Below, in pieces: positions 45,840-54,830 of a stretch of 64,000 nucleotides of DNA (position 1 is its first letter; each line of letters starts with the position of its first letter). Both the position numbers and the translations under genes were made by a program. The stretch is from Gammaproteobacteria bacterium. GTDB lineage: Bacteria > Pseudomonadota > Gammaproteobacteria > Pseudomonadales > Halieaceae. Under the pieces are notes generated by a model. That model was not told where the DNA came from. It did no database searches and worked only from the letters and a program-made list of their open reading frames with translations. Where the stretch lies: positions 930,001 to 994,000 of the forward strand of contig JAUHXH010000002.1 of the NCBI GenBank assembly GCA_030427085.1, written 5' to 3'.

Positions 45840-48596
45840 TCAGCGCAGTCGCGCCAGTAGTTCCTGGGCCTGGGCGCGTTCCGGGAATTCAGCCACTTCG
45901 CTCAGCAACTGTTCCAGATTGGCGCGTGCCCGGTCGTTTTCCTCAAGTGCCGCTTCGATCATTGCCTGGTGATAGCGCATGCTGGGGTTGTTACTCAGCG
46001 CCAGGGCCCGGGCGATGGTGCGCTGCGCACGGCGGTGCTGGCCATCGTGATATTCCACCACGGCCAGGGTGTCCAACACCTCAGGTGATTCGGGTGCGAG
46101 GTCGCCCGCCCGGCGAATGTATTCCAGCGCCTGATCGGTTTCCTCTTCACGCAGGAACCAGGCCATGTTGTTCAGGGCAACGATATTATTGTTGTCGGCC
46201 GCCAGTACTTCTCCGTAGAGCTGTTGCGGTTCTTCGCGTTCCCCACCGGCCTGTAGATGACTGGCCAGTGCCAGGCGTGTGCTGATTTCCTCGGGATGTT
46301 CTGCATTCCACTCGCGCAGTCCGTCAAGCGCCAGGTCGGTTTGTTTCGCTGCCAGGCGGTACGCGGTCAGGGTCAGGAGGTTGCGCACGTTGGGTTCTGT
46401 GGCCAGTGCCTGCTCGCTGGCGGCGATAGCGACATCATAGTCTTTGCGCGAGGCGGCATCGTGGGCGATCAGTTGCAGCACATCGGGGTTTTGCGGAGCC
46501 TGTTCCCGCAATACCTGGAGGTGGCGCTGGAAACTGGCCTGGTTTTTATTGCGCAGGGCCATTCTGGCCAGGGCGATGCGAGAGGGCAGGAAGTTGGCGT
46601 CCAGCTCAATTGCCCGGTTCAGTGCTTCTTCCGCACCCGCCTCATCTTTGCGGGCAGCGGCCGACATCGCCAGCAGATGTTGGGTGCGCGCACTGTCAGC
46701 CTCAGTCGCGGCCAACTGTTCCACCGTTTGTGCTGCCTGGGTGGGATCGGCGTCATTCAACTGCGCGATAGCGAGCAGTTCGAGCACCCGGGGGTCTTTG
46801 CGCTGAAGTTCATCGAGTGAGGAAAACAGCGTTGGAATATTGTCGATATTGCCGGTAGCCAGCAGGTGCTGTGCCATGGCCAGGCGAGGTTCCAGCGCAG
46901 TGGGGTGGGCATCCATCGCCTGTTGCAGTCGTGCTTCCATAGCGACAGTGTTGCCCTGCATGCCGTCCAGCTTGGCCAGTTGCAGCAGGGCGCCGAGAAA
47001 TTTGTCATGTTCCGCGAGGATAGCGTCGTAGTGGCCGCGGGCAGTGTCGATATCATCGTTGGCCAGTGCGATTTGAGCGAGATTGTGATGCGCCGCGGGA
47101 TCCGCTGGCTCCAGTGCTATCGCGCGGTCAAAGGAGGCCGCGGCCGCCTCGGTCTGGCCGGCGGCCAGTTGCACCCGGCCCAGCAGGTTGAAGGGCGTGA
47201 CGATGCCGGGATTGCGGCGCTGATACGCCTGTGCAGCAGCCAGCGCGGCGTCGTAATCCTGGTTTTGCAGATGGTTCAGCACCAACAGCATGTCGGCCTG
47301 CTGGAATTTCGGATCCAGTTCCAGCGCGGTCTGGATGTGTGCCTCGCCGGCAGCGGATTGGCCGCCCATCAGCATGCCAGCACCGAGGCGGACCTGGGCG
47401 GCAGGCGAGTCGGGGCTGAGTTCCGCCACGCGAGACAGCAGCGTAATGCCTTGGTCGGCATCGCCCAATCGCAGGTGGGCGTTGGCGGCCAGATTGAGGG
47501 CATCAACATCGTCGGGCGCGCTTTCCAGCACCGGTTCAAGCACGTTGATCACGTCCCGGAAACGCCCCTGTTGGAGACGCACTGTGGCGAGTAACTTGCG
47601 GCCGGGAACACTGGATGGCTGGGCGGTATAAAAGCGGTTGGCAAACACCGCCGCCTGGTCAATGCTGCCCTGCAGCATGTGCGCCGTGCCCAGATAGAAC
47701 AGCACCATCGGGTAAGCACGCGCAGCCGGCTCCGCCACCGACAGGGCGGTAATGGCAGACTCGTAGTTCTGCGCCGCAAAGTCGAGCAGGCCCTGGATAT
47801 AGTTGCCACCCGGGTGATGCGGGTAGCGCTTGAGCAACTTTTGCGCATCGACCTGGGCGGCTTCCAGGTTGCCGGCGCCCAATTCCAGCAGCCCTCGTTT
47901 GAAGCGCTCACTGAGATCGAAGCGCGAGTGTTCGATGGCCTGGCTGTAGTCGGCCACGGCAGCTACGTTTTGACCCTGGCGGGCATTGATGTCGCCGCGC
48001 AGGCTCCAGGCGCGCCCCATCTCCGGGTGGTCAGCCAGCAGCGCATCCACTTCCGCGAGGGCGTCGGTGGCTTCACCTTCCAGGATCTTCAGGCGGGCGT
48101 GCGCCAGGCGGCCTTCCGGTAGTGCCGGCGCCAGTTCCAGCGCCTGGTCGATCAATTGCTCGGCAAGGCGTGTATCGCCCTGGTCGAGTTCTCCCTGGGC
48201 TTTGGTTACCAACACCCGGGCCTGGGCGGCGGCCTGCAATGCGGAGGTGTCGAGTTCGCCAAGGCCTTCGTGGTCGCCGCGTGCCAACAGTACCTGCGCC
48301 AGGGCGGGCACTACGTCATTCGGCCCCCAGCCCAGCCTCTGTGCGCGTTCCAGCTCTTTTTCAGCGGAGAGAAAGTCACCGGTATCGAGGTAGATCTTGC
48401 CGAGCATCCAGCGCGCGCGGGCGGACTGTGCATCCTTCTGCAGTGCATTTTTCAGTTCGATCGTGGCCGCGTTGTATTCCTGCTGGTCGAGGAAGGCTGC
48501 GGCCTTGTCGATGTGGTCTTCACTGCTGCCGCCGGAACAGGCGGCGAGAACGGACAAACTGACGGCGGTGGCAAGCTTACGCAGGGCGATGGTCAT
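45840..48596 (-). CDS. prsT: PrsT-type exosortase-associated TPR lipoprotein
   Basis: A 918-residue lipoprotein with lipobox LAAC (Cys20), followed by about 20 TPR-like repeats throughout (for example AARWMLGKIY-like, DPAAHHNLAQIALANDDID, NNNIVALNNMAWFL and SPEVLDTLAVVEYHDG). Size, lipid anchor and position match the PEP-CTERM-system TPR protein PrsT (TIGR02917-like). Known loci place it with sugar transferase and chain-length genes; it is thought to scaffold the export machinery at the outer membrane. The ATG 48596 begins a normal signal peptide. Confidence 0.9.
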   Translation of the reverse strand: MTIALRKLATAVSLSVLAACSGGSSEDHIDKAAAFLDQQEYNAATIELKNALQKDAQSARARWMLGKIYLDTGDFLSAEKELERAQRLGWGPNDVVPALAQVLLARGDHEGLGELDTSALQAAAQARVLVTKAQGELDQGDTRLAEQLIDQALELAPALPEGRLAHARLKILEGEATDALAEVDALLADHPEMGRAWSLRGDINARQGQNVAAVADYSQAIEHSRFDLSERFKRGLLELGAGNLEAAQVDAQKLLKRYPHHPGGNYIQGLLDFAAQNYESAITALSVAEPAARAYPMVLFYLGTAHMLQGSIDQAAVFANRFYTAQPSSVPGRKLLATVRLQQGRFRDVINVLEPVLESAPDDVDALNLAANAHLRLGDADQGITLLSRVAELSPDSPAAQVRLGAGMLMGGQSAAGEAHIQTALELDPKFQQADMLLVLNHLQNQDYDAALAAAQAYQRRNPGIVTPFNLLGRVQLAAGQTEAAAASFDRAIALEPADPAAHHNLAQIALANDDIDTARGHYDAILAEHDKFLGALLQLAKLDGMQGNTVAMEARLQQAMDAHPTALEPRLAMAQHLLATGNIDNIPTLFSSLDELQRKDPRVLELLAIAQLNDADPTQAAQTVEQLAATEADSARTQHLLAMSAAARKDEAGAEEALNRAIELDANFLPSRIALARMALRNKNQASFQRHLQVLREQAPQNPDVLQLIAHDAASRKDYDVAIAASEQALATEPNVRNLLTLTAYRLAAKQTDLALDGLREWNAEHPEEISTRLALASHLQAGGEREEPQQLYGEVLAADNNNIVALNNMAWFLREEETDQALEYIRRAGDLAPESPEVLDTLAVVEYHDGQHRRAQRTIARALALSNNPSMRYHQAMIEAALEENDRARANLEQLLSEVAEFPERAQAQELLARLR

Positions 48597-48755
48597 GGTT
48601 GAATGTTATCCTTTTCAAACGCTGCTTTCCCTGCAGCTCCCGATTCCGGCCCGCATGCAGGGGAAGAATACTATCCTCTCAACACTAGCAGAAAGCGCCC
48701 GCAGGCGATATTTCACGCGCGTTTGCAGGCCCGGGGCTGTGAGCCGCGTCGCATC

Positions 48756-49988
48756 TCAGACCAGTAGCTGCACCGGCGGCGGGTGGCCGAGGAAGTCGCG
48801 CGGACTTGCCGTGTAGCCGTAAGCACCCGACTGGAATATCACCACCAGGTCACCCACGTCCGCCCGGGGCAGTTCCATCCGGTCCACCAGAATATCCAGC
48901 GGTGTGCACAGCGGGCCGACTACACTGACGATTTCGGTTTCTCCCTGCATGCAGTTGCCGATGCAGGCGGGGTAGTTTTTGCGGATGACCTGGCCAAAGT
49001 TACCCGAGGCAGCCAGATGGTGATGCAACCCGCCATTGGTGACCAGGTAGGTTTCACCGCGGGATTCCTTGCGGTCCACCACTTCGCACACATAGATGCC
49101 GGCCTCGGCTACGAGATAGCGACCGAGCTCCTTGACAATTTCAACGCCGGGGCGCGCTGCCAGCGCCTGGTCGATGAGTCCTTCCAGGTTGGTGGAGATA
49201 TCGTCCAGCACCAGTCGGGATTCACCCGGAAAATAGGGGATGCCCAGCCCACCGCCGATGTTGATCCAGTCCATTGAATCAGGTGCGTGTTCGGCCAGGC
49301 GCAGGGCGAGCTCAAAAGTTTTGTCCTGCGCTTCGATAATGGCTTCCGGGCGCAGATTCTGGGACCCGCTGAAAATGTGGAAACCGCGGAAGTGGACGTC
49401 CAGATCGGCGATGGTGGCCAGCAAATTCGGTACTTTCTCTTCGTCCACGCCAAAGGGCTTGGGCCCGCCGCCCATTTTCATACCCGAGGTTTTCAGCTCG
49501 AAGGCCGGATTGACGCGCACTGCAACCACCGGTCGAATGCCCATCGCCGACCCGAGTTCAGCGATCCGTTCCAGTTCGCCGGCGGATTCCATATTCAGGG
49601 TAACGCCGGCGGCAATAGCGCCGGCGAGGTCTTCGGGTGACTTGCCGGGTCCGGCAAAGCTGATGTGGCGGGGATCGGTGCCGGTGTCCAGGGCAACGCG
49701 CAGTTCCCCCAGGGAGGCCACGTCCAGTCCGTCCGTCAGTCCCGCGAGATGTTTGACCACCGCCGGCATGGGGTTGGCCTTCATCGCATAGTGCAGGCTC
49801 AGTCGCTCGGGCATGGCCATGCGCAGGTCTTCCACCCGCTGGGTCATCAGCCCGCGATCGTAGGCATAAAAGGGTGTCTGGCCGGCCCGTGCTGCGAGCT
49901 GCGGCAGGGGGATGCCGCCGACAGCCAGGCAGTTATCGACCGTGGCGAACTGGTCCATCGCCGCGTGTTGGGGTTTGGGGCTTGCCAC
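48756..49988 (-). CDS. PLP-dependent decarboxylase, exosortase A-associated
   Basis: A 410-residue fold-III PLP enzyme of the ornithine/diaminopimelate decarboxylase superfamily (TIGR03099-like). Visible motifs: the PLP-Lys in YAMKANP, HISFAGPGKS, GGGLGIPY for the phosphate loop, and VGPLCTPLDIL with the second-subunit Cys. The GTG at 49988 is chosen because GGAG sits 7 bases upstream and the ligase stop precedes it by one base, implying coupling. In exosortase A loci this decarboxylase always travels with the acyl-CoA ligase; their joint product is unknown. It could supply an amine for an acyl-amine or polysaccharide decoration. Confidence 0.9.
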   Translation of the reverse strand: MASPKPQHAAMDQFATVDNCLAVGGIPLPQLAARAGQTPFYAYDRGLMTQRVEDLRMAMPERLSLHYAMKANPMPAVVKHLAGLTDGLDVASLGELRVALDTGTDPRHISFAGPGKSPEDLAGAIAAGVTLNMESAGELERIAELGSAMGIRPVVAVRVNPAFELKTSGMKMGGGPKPFGVDEEKVPNLLATIADLDVHFRGFHIFSGSQNLRPEAIIEAQDKTFELALRLAEHAPDSMDWINIGGGLGIPYFPGESRLVLDDISTNLEGLIDQALAARPGVEIVKELGRYLVAEAGIYVCEVVDRKESRGETYLVTNGGLHHHLAASGNFGQVIRKNYPACIGNCMQGETEIVSVVGPLCTPLDILVDRMELPRADVGDLVVIFQSGAYGYTASPRDFLGHPPPVQLLV

Positions 49989-49989
49989 G

Positions 49990-51582
49990 TTAATTCTCCT
50001 GGAAGTGCCCGGCGTACTGTTCTGACAGGGCTTTTCGGTCGATCTTGCCATTGGGGTTGCGCGGCAGCTCCGGCAGGAGGATAAAGTCGCCGGGTACCAT
50101 GTAATTGGGCATCTCCCGCTGGCTGTGACTCAGCAGTGCCTGTAATAGCGGCGCTGCATCACCATTGAGTTGGGTTGTGGCCAGCACCAGGATGGCCTGC
50201 CCCAGCATGGGGTGGGGCACACCGACGGCAGCGACCTGTTCTATCCCATCGACAGCATAGAGCACCTGTTCAACTTCACTGGGGCTGACGCGATAGCCGG
50301 AGGTTTTGATCATTTCATCCTTGCGACTGATGAAATACAGGTAGCCGTCTTCATCCCGGCGCACCTGGTCACCGGACCAGACAGCCAGTTCCGGATTGCA
50401 CAATTGGGGCGGTTGGCCGGGTGCCGGTTTGAAGCGCTCGGCGGTTTTTTCCGGTGCGTTCCAGTAGCCCAGCGAAACCAGCGCGCCGCGATGAACCAGC
50501 TCTCCTGGAACGTTGGGAGGGCATTCCTGGCCATGCTCATCCACCACCAGTATTTCGGCATTGGGAATGGCCTTGCCGATGGAGTCGGGTCGGCGGTCCA
50601 CTTCCGATGGCGGTAAATAGGTAGAGCGGAAAGCCTCGGTCAGGCCATACATCAGGTAGACCAGGGTATTCGGTAATGCCTTGCGCAACGCCGCTGTGGT
50701 GGGCACCGGCATGGCGCCCCCGGTGTTGGTGATATAGCGCAGCCTGGCAACGACCGCCTCAGGCCAGGGCAGGTCCGCCAACTGGTTCCACACCGGCGGC
50801 ACCGCCGCGAGGCCGGTAATCTCATAGCGCTCCGCCGCGCGAATCACATCGCGGGGCAGCAGGTAGTCCATCAACACCGCCGAGCCACCCACCGTGAACA
50901 TGGTGGTCAATTGGCTGAGGCCGGCGTCGAATGACAGTGGCAGAATCGCCAGCACCCGATCACTGCTGCGATTTTCCAGATAGGTGGCCACGCTGTCCGC
51001 ACCCGCCACCATATTGCGATGGGACAGCACCACGCCCTTGGGATTGCCGGTGCTGCCCGAGGTATAGAGGATGGCAGCGATGTCTGCGTCGATCCGGCGG
51101 TGGGGGGTACGCTTCTCAGCTTGCGCCGTGAAATCCGCCCATTGGCTAACGCTAACCGCCAGTCCGCTCAACTCGTCGGAGACGTCAGCGTCCACGCTGA
51201 CAACGTGTTTGAGGTCGGGACACTGGTCCAGCACCGGTGCCAGCAGGCGCAGCCGCGCCGCCGAGCTGATGAGTACCCTGACATTGCAGTCCTGCAGGAT
51301 ATAGGCCACCTGGCCCGGTTTGAGCAGCGGATTTACCGGAACAAATACGCCGCCAGCGGCGCTGGCACCAAACAAGCCGGTAACGGTTTCGATTTGCTTG
51401 GGTAGATAGATCGCGACCCGCTCGCCGGCTGCCAGGCCGGTAGCCAGTAAGCCCTGGGCAACGGCGCGTACTTGTGCCTGCAACTGGCTGTAATCCAGCG
51501 TTTCCTGTTTGTACAACAGGGCCGGGAGATTGGCCTGATTGTGACACTGTTCATCAATCAGCTCGTGTAACAGCTTGGTCAT
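49990..51582 (-). CDS. Acyl-CoA ligase (AMP-forming), exosortase A-associated
   Basis: A 530-residue adenylate-forming ligase (TIGR03098-like). Core motifs: ILYTSGSTGNPKG (about residues 167-179), the AMP-binding YLMYGLTEAFR, the hinge KDEMIKTSGYRVSP and the C-terminal catalytic Lys in NPNGKIDRKAL. The start at 51582 is chosen because an upstream 32-residue extension lacks family similarity. It is divergent from the protease gene and first in the leftward operon ligase-decarboxylase-prsT-wzz-transferase. The carried acid is unknown. Confidence 0.9.
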   Translation of the reverse strand: MTKLLHELIDEQCHNQANLPALLYKQETLDYSQLQAQVRAVAQGLLATGLAAGERVAIYLPKQIETVTGLFGASAAGGVFVPVNPLLKPGQVAYILQDCNVRVLISSAARLRLLAPVLDQCPDLKHVVSVDADVSDELSGLAVSVSQWADFTAQAEKRTPHRRIDADIAAILYTSGSTGNPKGVVLSHRNMVAGADSVATYLENRSSDRVLAILPLSFDAGLSQLTTMFTVGGSAVLMDYLLPRDVIRAAERYEITGLAAVPPVWNQLADLPWPEAVVARLRYITNTGGAMPVPTTAALRKALPNTLVYLMYGLTEAFRSTYLPPSEVDRRPDSIGKAIPNAEILVVDEHGQECPPNVPGELVHRGALVSLGYWNAPEKTAERFKPAPGQPPQLCNPELAVWSGDQVRRDEDGYLYFISRKDEMIKTSGYRVSPSEVEQVLYAVDGIEQVAAVGVPHPMLGQAILVLATTQLNGDAAPLLQALLSHSQREMPNYMVPGDFILLPELPRNPNGKIDRKALSEQYAGHFQEN

Positions 51583-51644
51583 GGTATCCGTTCCGGCGGA
51601 TGCTGGTATAGTCGAGTGAGCTCGATTGTAGCGGGTTCGCAAGC

Positions 51645-52508
51645 ATGCGCGTAGGTGAGAATTGCCACCCCCTTTCAAATTGTGATGCAGTAGCCGCTTC
51701 CCCGGCCCGGCTGGCCGTGGTGGCGATCCTCGTCATGTTCGCTGCCTTGTTTGCGGCGGGCAGTTATGGCGCGTTGCCGGATACCATCGACCAGGTGCGT
51801 CCTGCCGTGGTGGGTGTAGGTACGGCGCGGCCAGTGCGTCAACCCGGGGCCAAGGGGCCGCCGGTACGTTTCCTCGGTACCGGGTTTGCGGTGGGAGATG
51901 GCACGCTGGTGGTGAGTAATCACCATGTTATTCCCACCCAGGTGGACCGTGAGCACGGTGAGTCCCTGGCGGTGTTCAGTGGCCGTGGCGAAGAGGGCGA
52001 GGCGCGAGTCGCCCGCGTAGTTGCAACAGACCCGGAACACGACCTGGTTTTGTTGGCCATCTCAGGAGACCCGCTTCCGGCACTTGCCCTGGGAGAAGAC
52101 CGCGAAGTTCGCGAGGGCCAGTCCGTGGCCTTCACCGGTTATCCCATCGGCACAGTGCTGGGATTGTATCCGGTGACCCATCGCGGCATTGTGTCAGCCA
52201 TTACACCCACCGTGATCCCGGCGCTCAGTTCCAGCGGGTTGTCGGCGGCGCGGATGCAGCGCCTGCGCAGCCCCTTTAATATTTATCAGCTGGATGCCAC
52301 CGCTTATCCTGGCAACAGCGGTAGTCCAGTCTATGATGTGGATACCGGTGAAGTGCTGGGGGTGCTGAATAGTGTCTTCATCAAGGAGTCCAAGGAGACC
52401 TTACTGGAACGCCCTTCCGGCATCAGTTATGCCATTCCGGTTCGGTACGTACGTCATTTGCTGAGCCAGAATGGCAAGGCAGGGAAGCCCGCAAGCAACA
52501 GGAACTGA
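51645..52508 (+). CDS. Membrane-anchored trypsin-like serine protease
   Basis: A 287-residue S1-fold protease with an N-terminal membrane span or signal (about residues 22-43). The catalytic triad is intact: SNHHV with His94, EHDLVLL with Asp133 and GNSGSP with Ser225. There is no PDZ domain, unlike DegP/DegS. It lies directly upstream of the polymerase gene (gap 6 bases), so it probably works in polysaccharide assembly or in processing an envelope protein of the locus. It diverges from the acyl-CoA ligase gene over a 62-base promoter region. Confidence 0.85.
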   Translation: MRVGENCHPLSNCDAVAASPARLAVVAILVMFAALFAAGSYGALPDTIDQVRPAVVGVGTARPVRQPGAKGPPVRFLGTGFAVGDGTLVVSNHHVIPTQVDREHGESLAVFSGRGEEGEARVARVVATDPEHDLVLLAISGDPLPALALGEDREVREGQSVAFTGYPIGTVLGLYPVTHRGIVSAITPTVIPALSSSGLSAARMQRLRSPFNIYQLDATAYPGNSGSPVYDVDTGEVLGVLNSVFIKESKETLLERPSGISYAIPVRYVRHLLSQNGKAGKPASNRN

Positions 52509-52514
52509 ACACCC

Positions 52515-54830
52515 GTGTCGATCTCCCGCGCGCACTCATGGCGCAATCGTAAAGCACAGACCCAGCCCACCGTGCGGCTGTTTACCCTCCTGGCCGGGCT
52601 GTTTCTGCTGGCAGTGAGCAGTACGCCCTTCTTCCAGTTCCCGGTGCTCGGTTTTGCACTGCTGCCGCTGGGGCTTATTTATCTCGCGGTGTTGTTTGTA
52701 TTGCCACGGGCGTGGCTGGTCATTCTGCCGCTGGCCACCGTGACGGTGGATTTGTCATCTTACACCGGTCGCTTTCACTACAACGAGTTCGACTACCTGG
52801 TGTTGTTGACCATCTCGGCCGGACTGTTATTTGATCGCTATCGTCTGCAGGTGTACGAGCCGCGCCGCCGCATGATTCCCGTGGCGCTGTTCTACGTTTT
52901 GCTACTGTTGAACACGCAGGGCTGGCTGGCCTTCGTCTTGCCGCCCGGCCTGGTCACGGAGAACCCGTATTACGTAGATGCCTACTCCTACAAAGTGGTG
53001 AAGGGCTTCCTGTGGGGCGCTCTGCTCGTGCCGATGTGGGGCTACCATCTGGCCCAGGATAAAAATGCGAGCGTACGAGTGCTGGTGGCCGGTTGTGCCA
53101 CCGCGGCCTGTGCCCTGGGCCTGGTGGTGTTGTGGGAGCGCCACACCCTCGGCCTGCTGTTGCAGTGGTCTCCCTGGTGGCACATCGCACAATCCCTGTT
53201 CGACCTGGCATCTCCTTACCGGATCACTGGTCTGTTCGCAGATATGCACACCGGGGGTGAAGTGATCGATGGCACCATCCTGTTGTTATTGCCGGTGTGT
53301 GTTTACGGCTTTTTTTCGTATCAGCACCCCGCATTCAGGGCGCTCTGTGCGCTGGCCTGTGCGGCGCTGGCCTATGCCACGATGGTGGGTTTCACCCGTA
53401 CTACTTATGTTGCCGTGGCGTTCTCGGTGGCCAGTTGGTCGGCACTGGTGTTGTTCAATCGCGCGCGGGCCGGAATGCCACCCCCCTTTCCGCTGCGATG
53501 GGGCTTGTTGTTTCTGGCAGTGGCCCTGCTCTCCGCCTTGGTGGTGTTCCGGCTGGCGGGTAGCTACGGCATGTTGTCGATGGCTTTGCTTATTGGTCTG
53601 TCCGCATTGGCTCCGCTGCGCTGGCGCGGGCAGAGCCTGCTGCCCGGGGTCGCCATTGCTGCGCTGTTAGTACTTGTGGCAGGCGTGCGGGCGCACCTGG
53701 GCAGTCGCTGGGCAGACCCCGGGATGCTCAGCACGATTGCTGTCACCCTGGGTTTGTTGTTACCGGCCGGTGCGGGTTATCTGTATTTTCGCCACTGTGT
53801 CGGGCTCGGTGCGCTGCATCGGGTCACCAGTGTGGCCGTGGTGGTGGCCTGCAGTTCCGTAGTGGGGATAGCACTGGGCGGGTACCAGATCGGTGAGCGC
53901 ACGTCCCGTGTCAGCGAAGACCTGGGCACGCGGGCGCAACACTGGGCCGACGTAATCGCCAGCAGTGAGGGTGGCTTTGGCAGTGCGTTGGCCGGCAATG
54001 GTGTGGGTACTTTTCCCGCCAGTTACATTGGTCGCCATCCGGATAAAGTGAGTGAAGTGGGCCGCTTCAGTATTGTCCCCGAGGGGCGCGACAGATTACT
54101 GCGCCTGGAGGGAGGCAGCGACCTGACCCTGGGGCAGCGGGTCACGATTGACCCCTGGATGGACTACACGGTGGACCTGCGTTTACGTGCGATGCAGAAC
54201 ACCTCGCTGGTGCTGGCGCTGTGTGAGCGCAACCTGATTTACGCCAGCGGGTTCTCGCCGGACTGCGTCAGTCGAAAGCTCGATGTGCCTCATGCCGACG
54301 GCGGCTACCAGCAACTCGCGATTGAATTCAATGCCGAAACCGTGGGGGAGGGCGGGCCATTGATGCGCTGGCCGACTGTGCTCGAACTGCGTTTCCGCAA
54401 ACCTGGCACGGTAGAGGTGGATACCCTGAGGTTGACCAGCGAAGGCTTCAATCGCCTGCAGAACAGTCGCTTCGGAGATGGGCTCGACCACTGGTTTTTC
54501 TACAACGACTTTGCGCACCTTCCCTGGCACGTTAAGAACTTGTTCTTGCAGGTGTGGTTTGAACTCGGTTGGCTGGGATTGCTGGTGTTTTTCATCTTAC
54601 TGGCCACACTGTTATTCCGTGCCTGCCAGCCACGCTCCGCCGATTCCCTGATGCCGGTTTACGCCAGTGCGGTCCTGGGCGTATGTCTGTTCGGTTTGTT
54701 TGGCAGCCCGCTGGATTCGGCCCGGGTGTCCTGGCTATTCAGTTTTATGCTGTTGGCGGGGCTTGCTAGTCTTCGATCGAGAGGGCGTCGTTCGCGCTGG
54801 AAAAAAGAGTCGGCAATGCCGCAGGCTTGA
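52515..54830 (+). CDS. Wzy/O-antigen-ligase-like polymerase with inserted sandwich domain
   Basis: A 771-residue inner-membrane protein with about 12-13 spans in an arrangement like O-antigen ligases/Wzy polymerases. A large periplasmic region at about residues 490-670 is not typical: the first part has the ligase-type loop (GNGVGTFPASYIGR...) and a stretch of about 120-150 residues (from RDRLLRLEGGSDL to VEVDTLRLTSEGF) reads like a jelly-roll carbohydrate-binding domain. It is followed by HVKNLFLQVWFELGWLGLL, the conserved pre-span motif. GTG start at 52515, six bases after the protease. Probably polymerises the repeat units of this locus. Confidence 0.8.
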   Translation: MSISRAHSWRNRKAQTQPTVRLFTLLAGLFLLAVSSTPFFQFPVLGFALLPLGLIYLAVLFVLPRAWLVILPLATVTVDLSSYTGRFHYNEFDYLVLLTISAGLLFDRYRLQVYEPRRRMIPVALFYVLLLLNTQGWLAFVLPPGLVTENPYYVDAYSYKVVKGFLWGALLVPMWGYHLAQDKNASVRVLVAGCATAACALGLVVLWERHTLGLLLQWSPWWHIAQSLFDLASPYRITGLFADMHTGGEVIDGTILLLLPVCVYGFFSYQHPAFRALCALACAALAYATMVGFTRTTYVAVAFSVASWSALVLFNRARAGMPPPFPLRWGLLFLAVALLSALVVFRLAGSYGMLSMALLIGLSALAPLRWRGQSLLPGVAIAALLVLVAGVRAHLGSRWADPGMLSTIAVTLGLLLPAGAGYLYFRHCVGLGALHRVTSVAVVVACSSVVGIALGGYQIGERTSRVSEDLGTRAQHWADVIASSEGGFGSALAGNGVGTFPASYIGRHPDKVSEVGRFSIVPEGRDRLLRLEGGSDLTLGQRVTIDPWMDYTVDLRLRAMQNTSLVLALCERNLIYASGFSPDCVSRKLDVPHADGGYQQLAIEFNAETVGEGGPLMRWPTVLELRFRKPGTVEVDTLRLTSEGFNRLQNSRFGDGLDHWFFYNDFAHLPWHVKNLFLQVWFELGWLGLLVFFILLATLLFRACQPRSADSLMPVYASAVLGVCLFGLFGSPLDSARVSWLFSFMLLAGLASLRSRGRRSRWKKESAMPQA

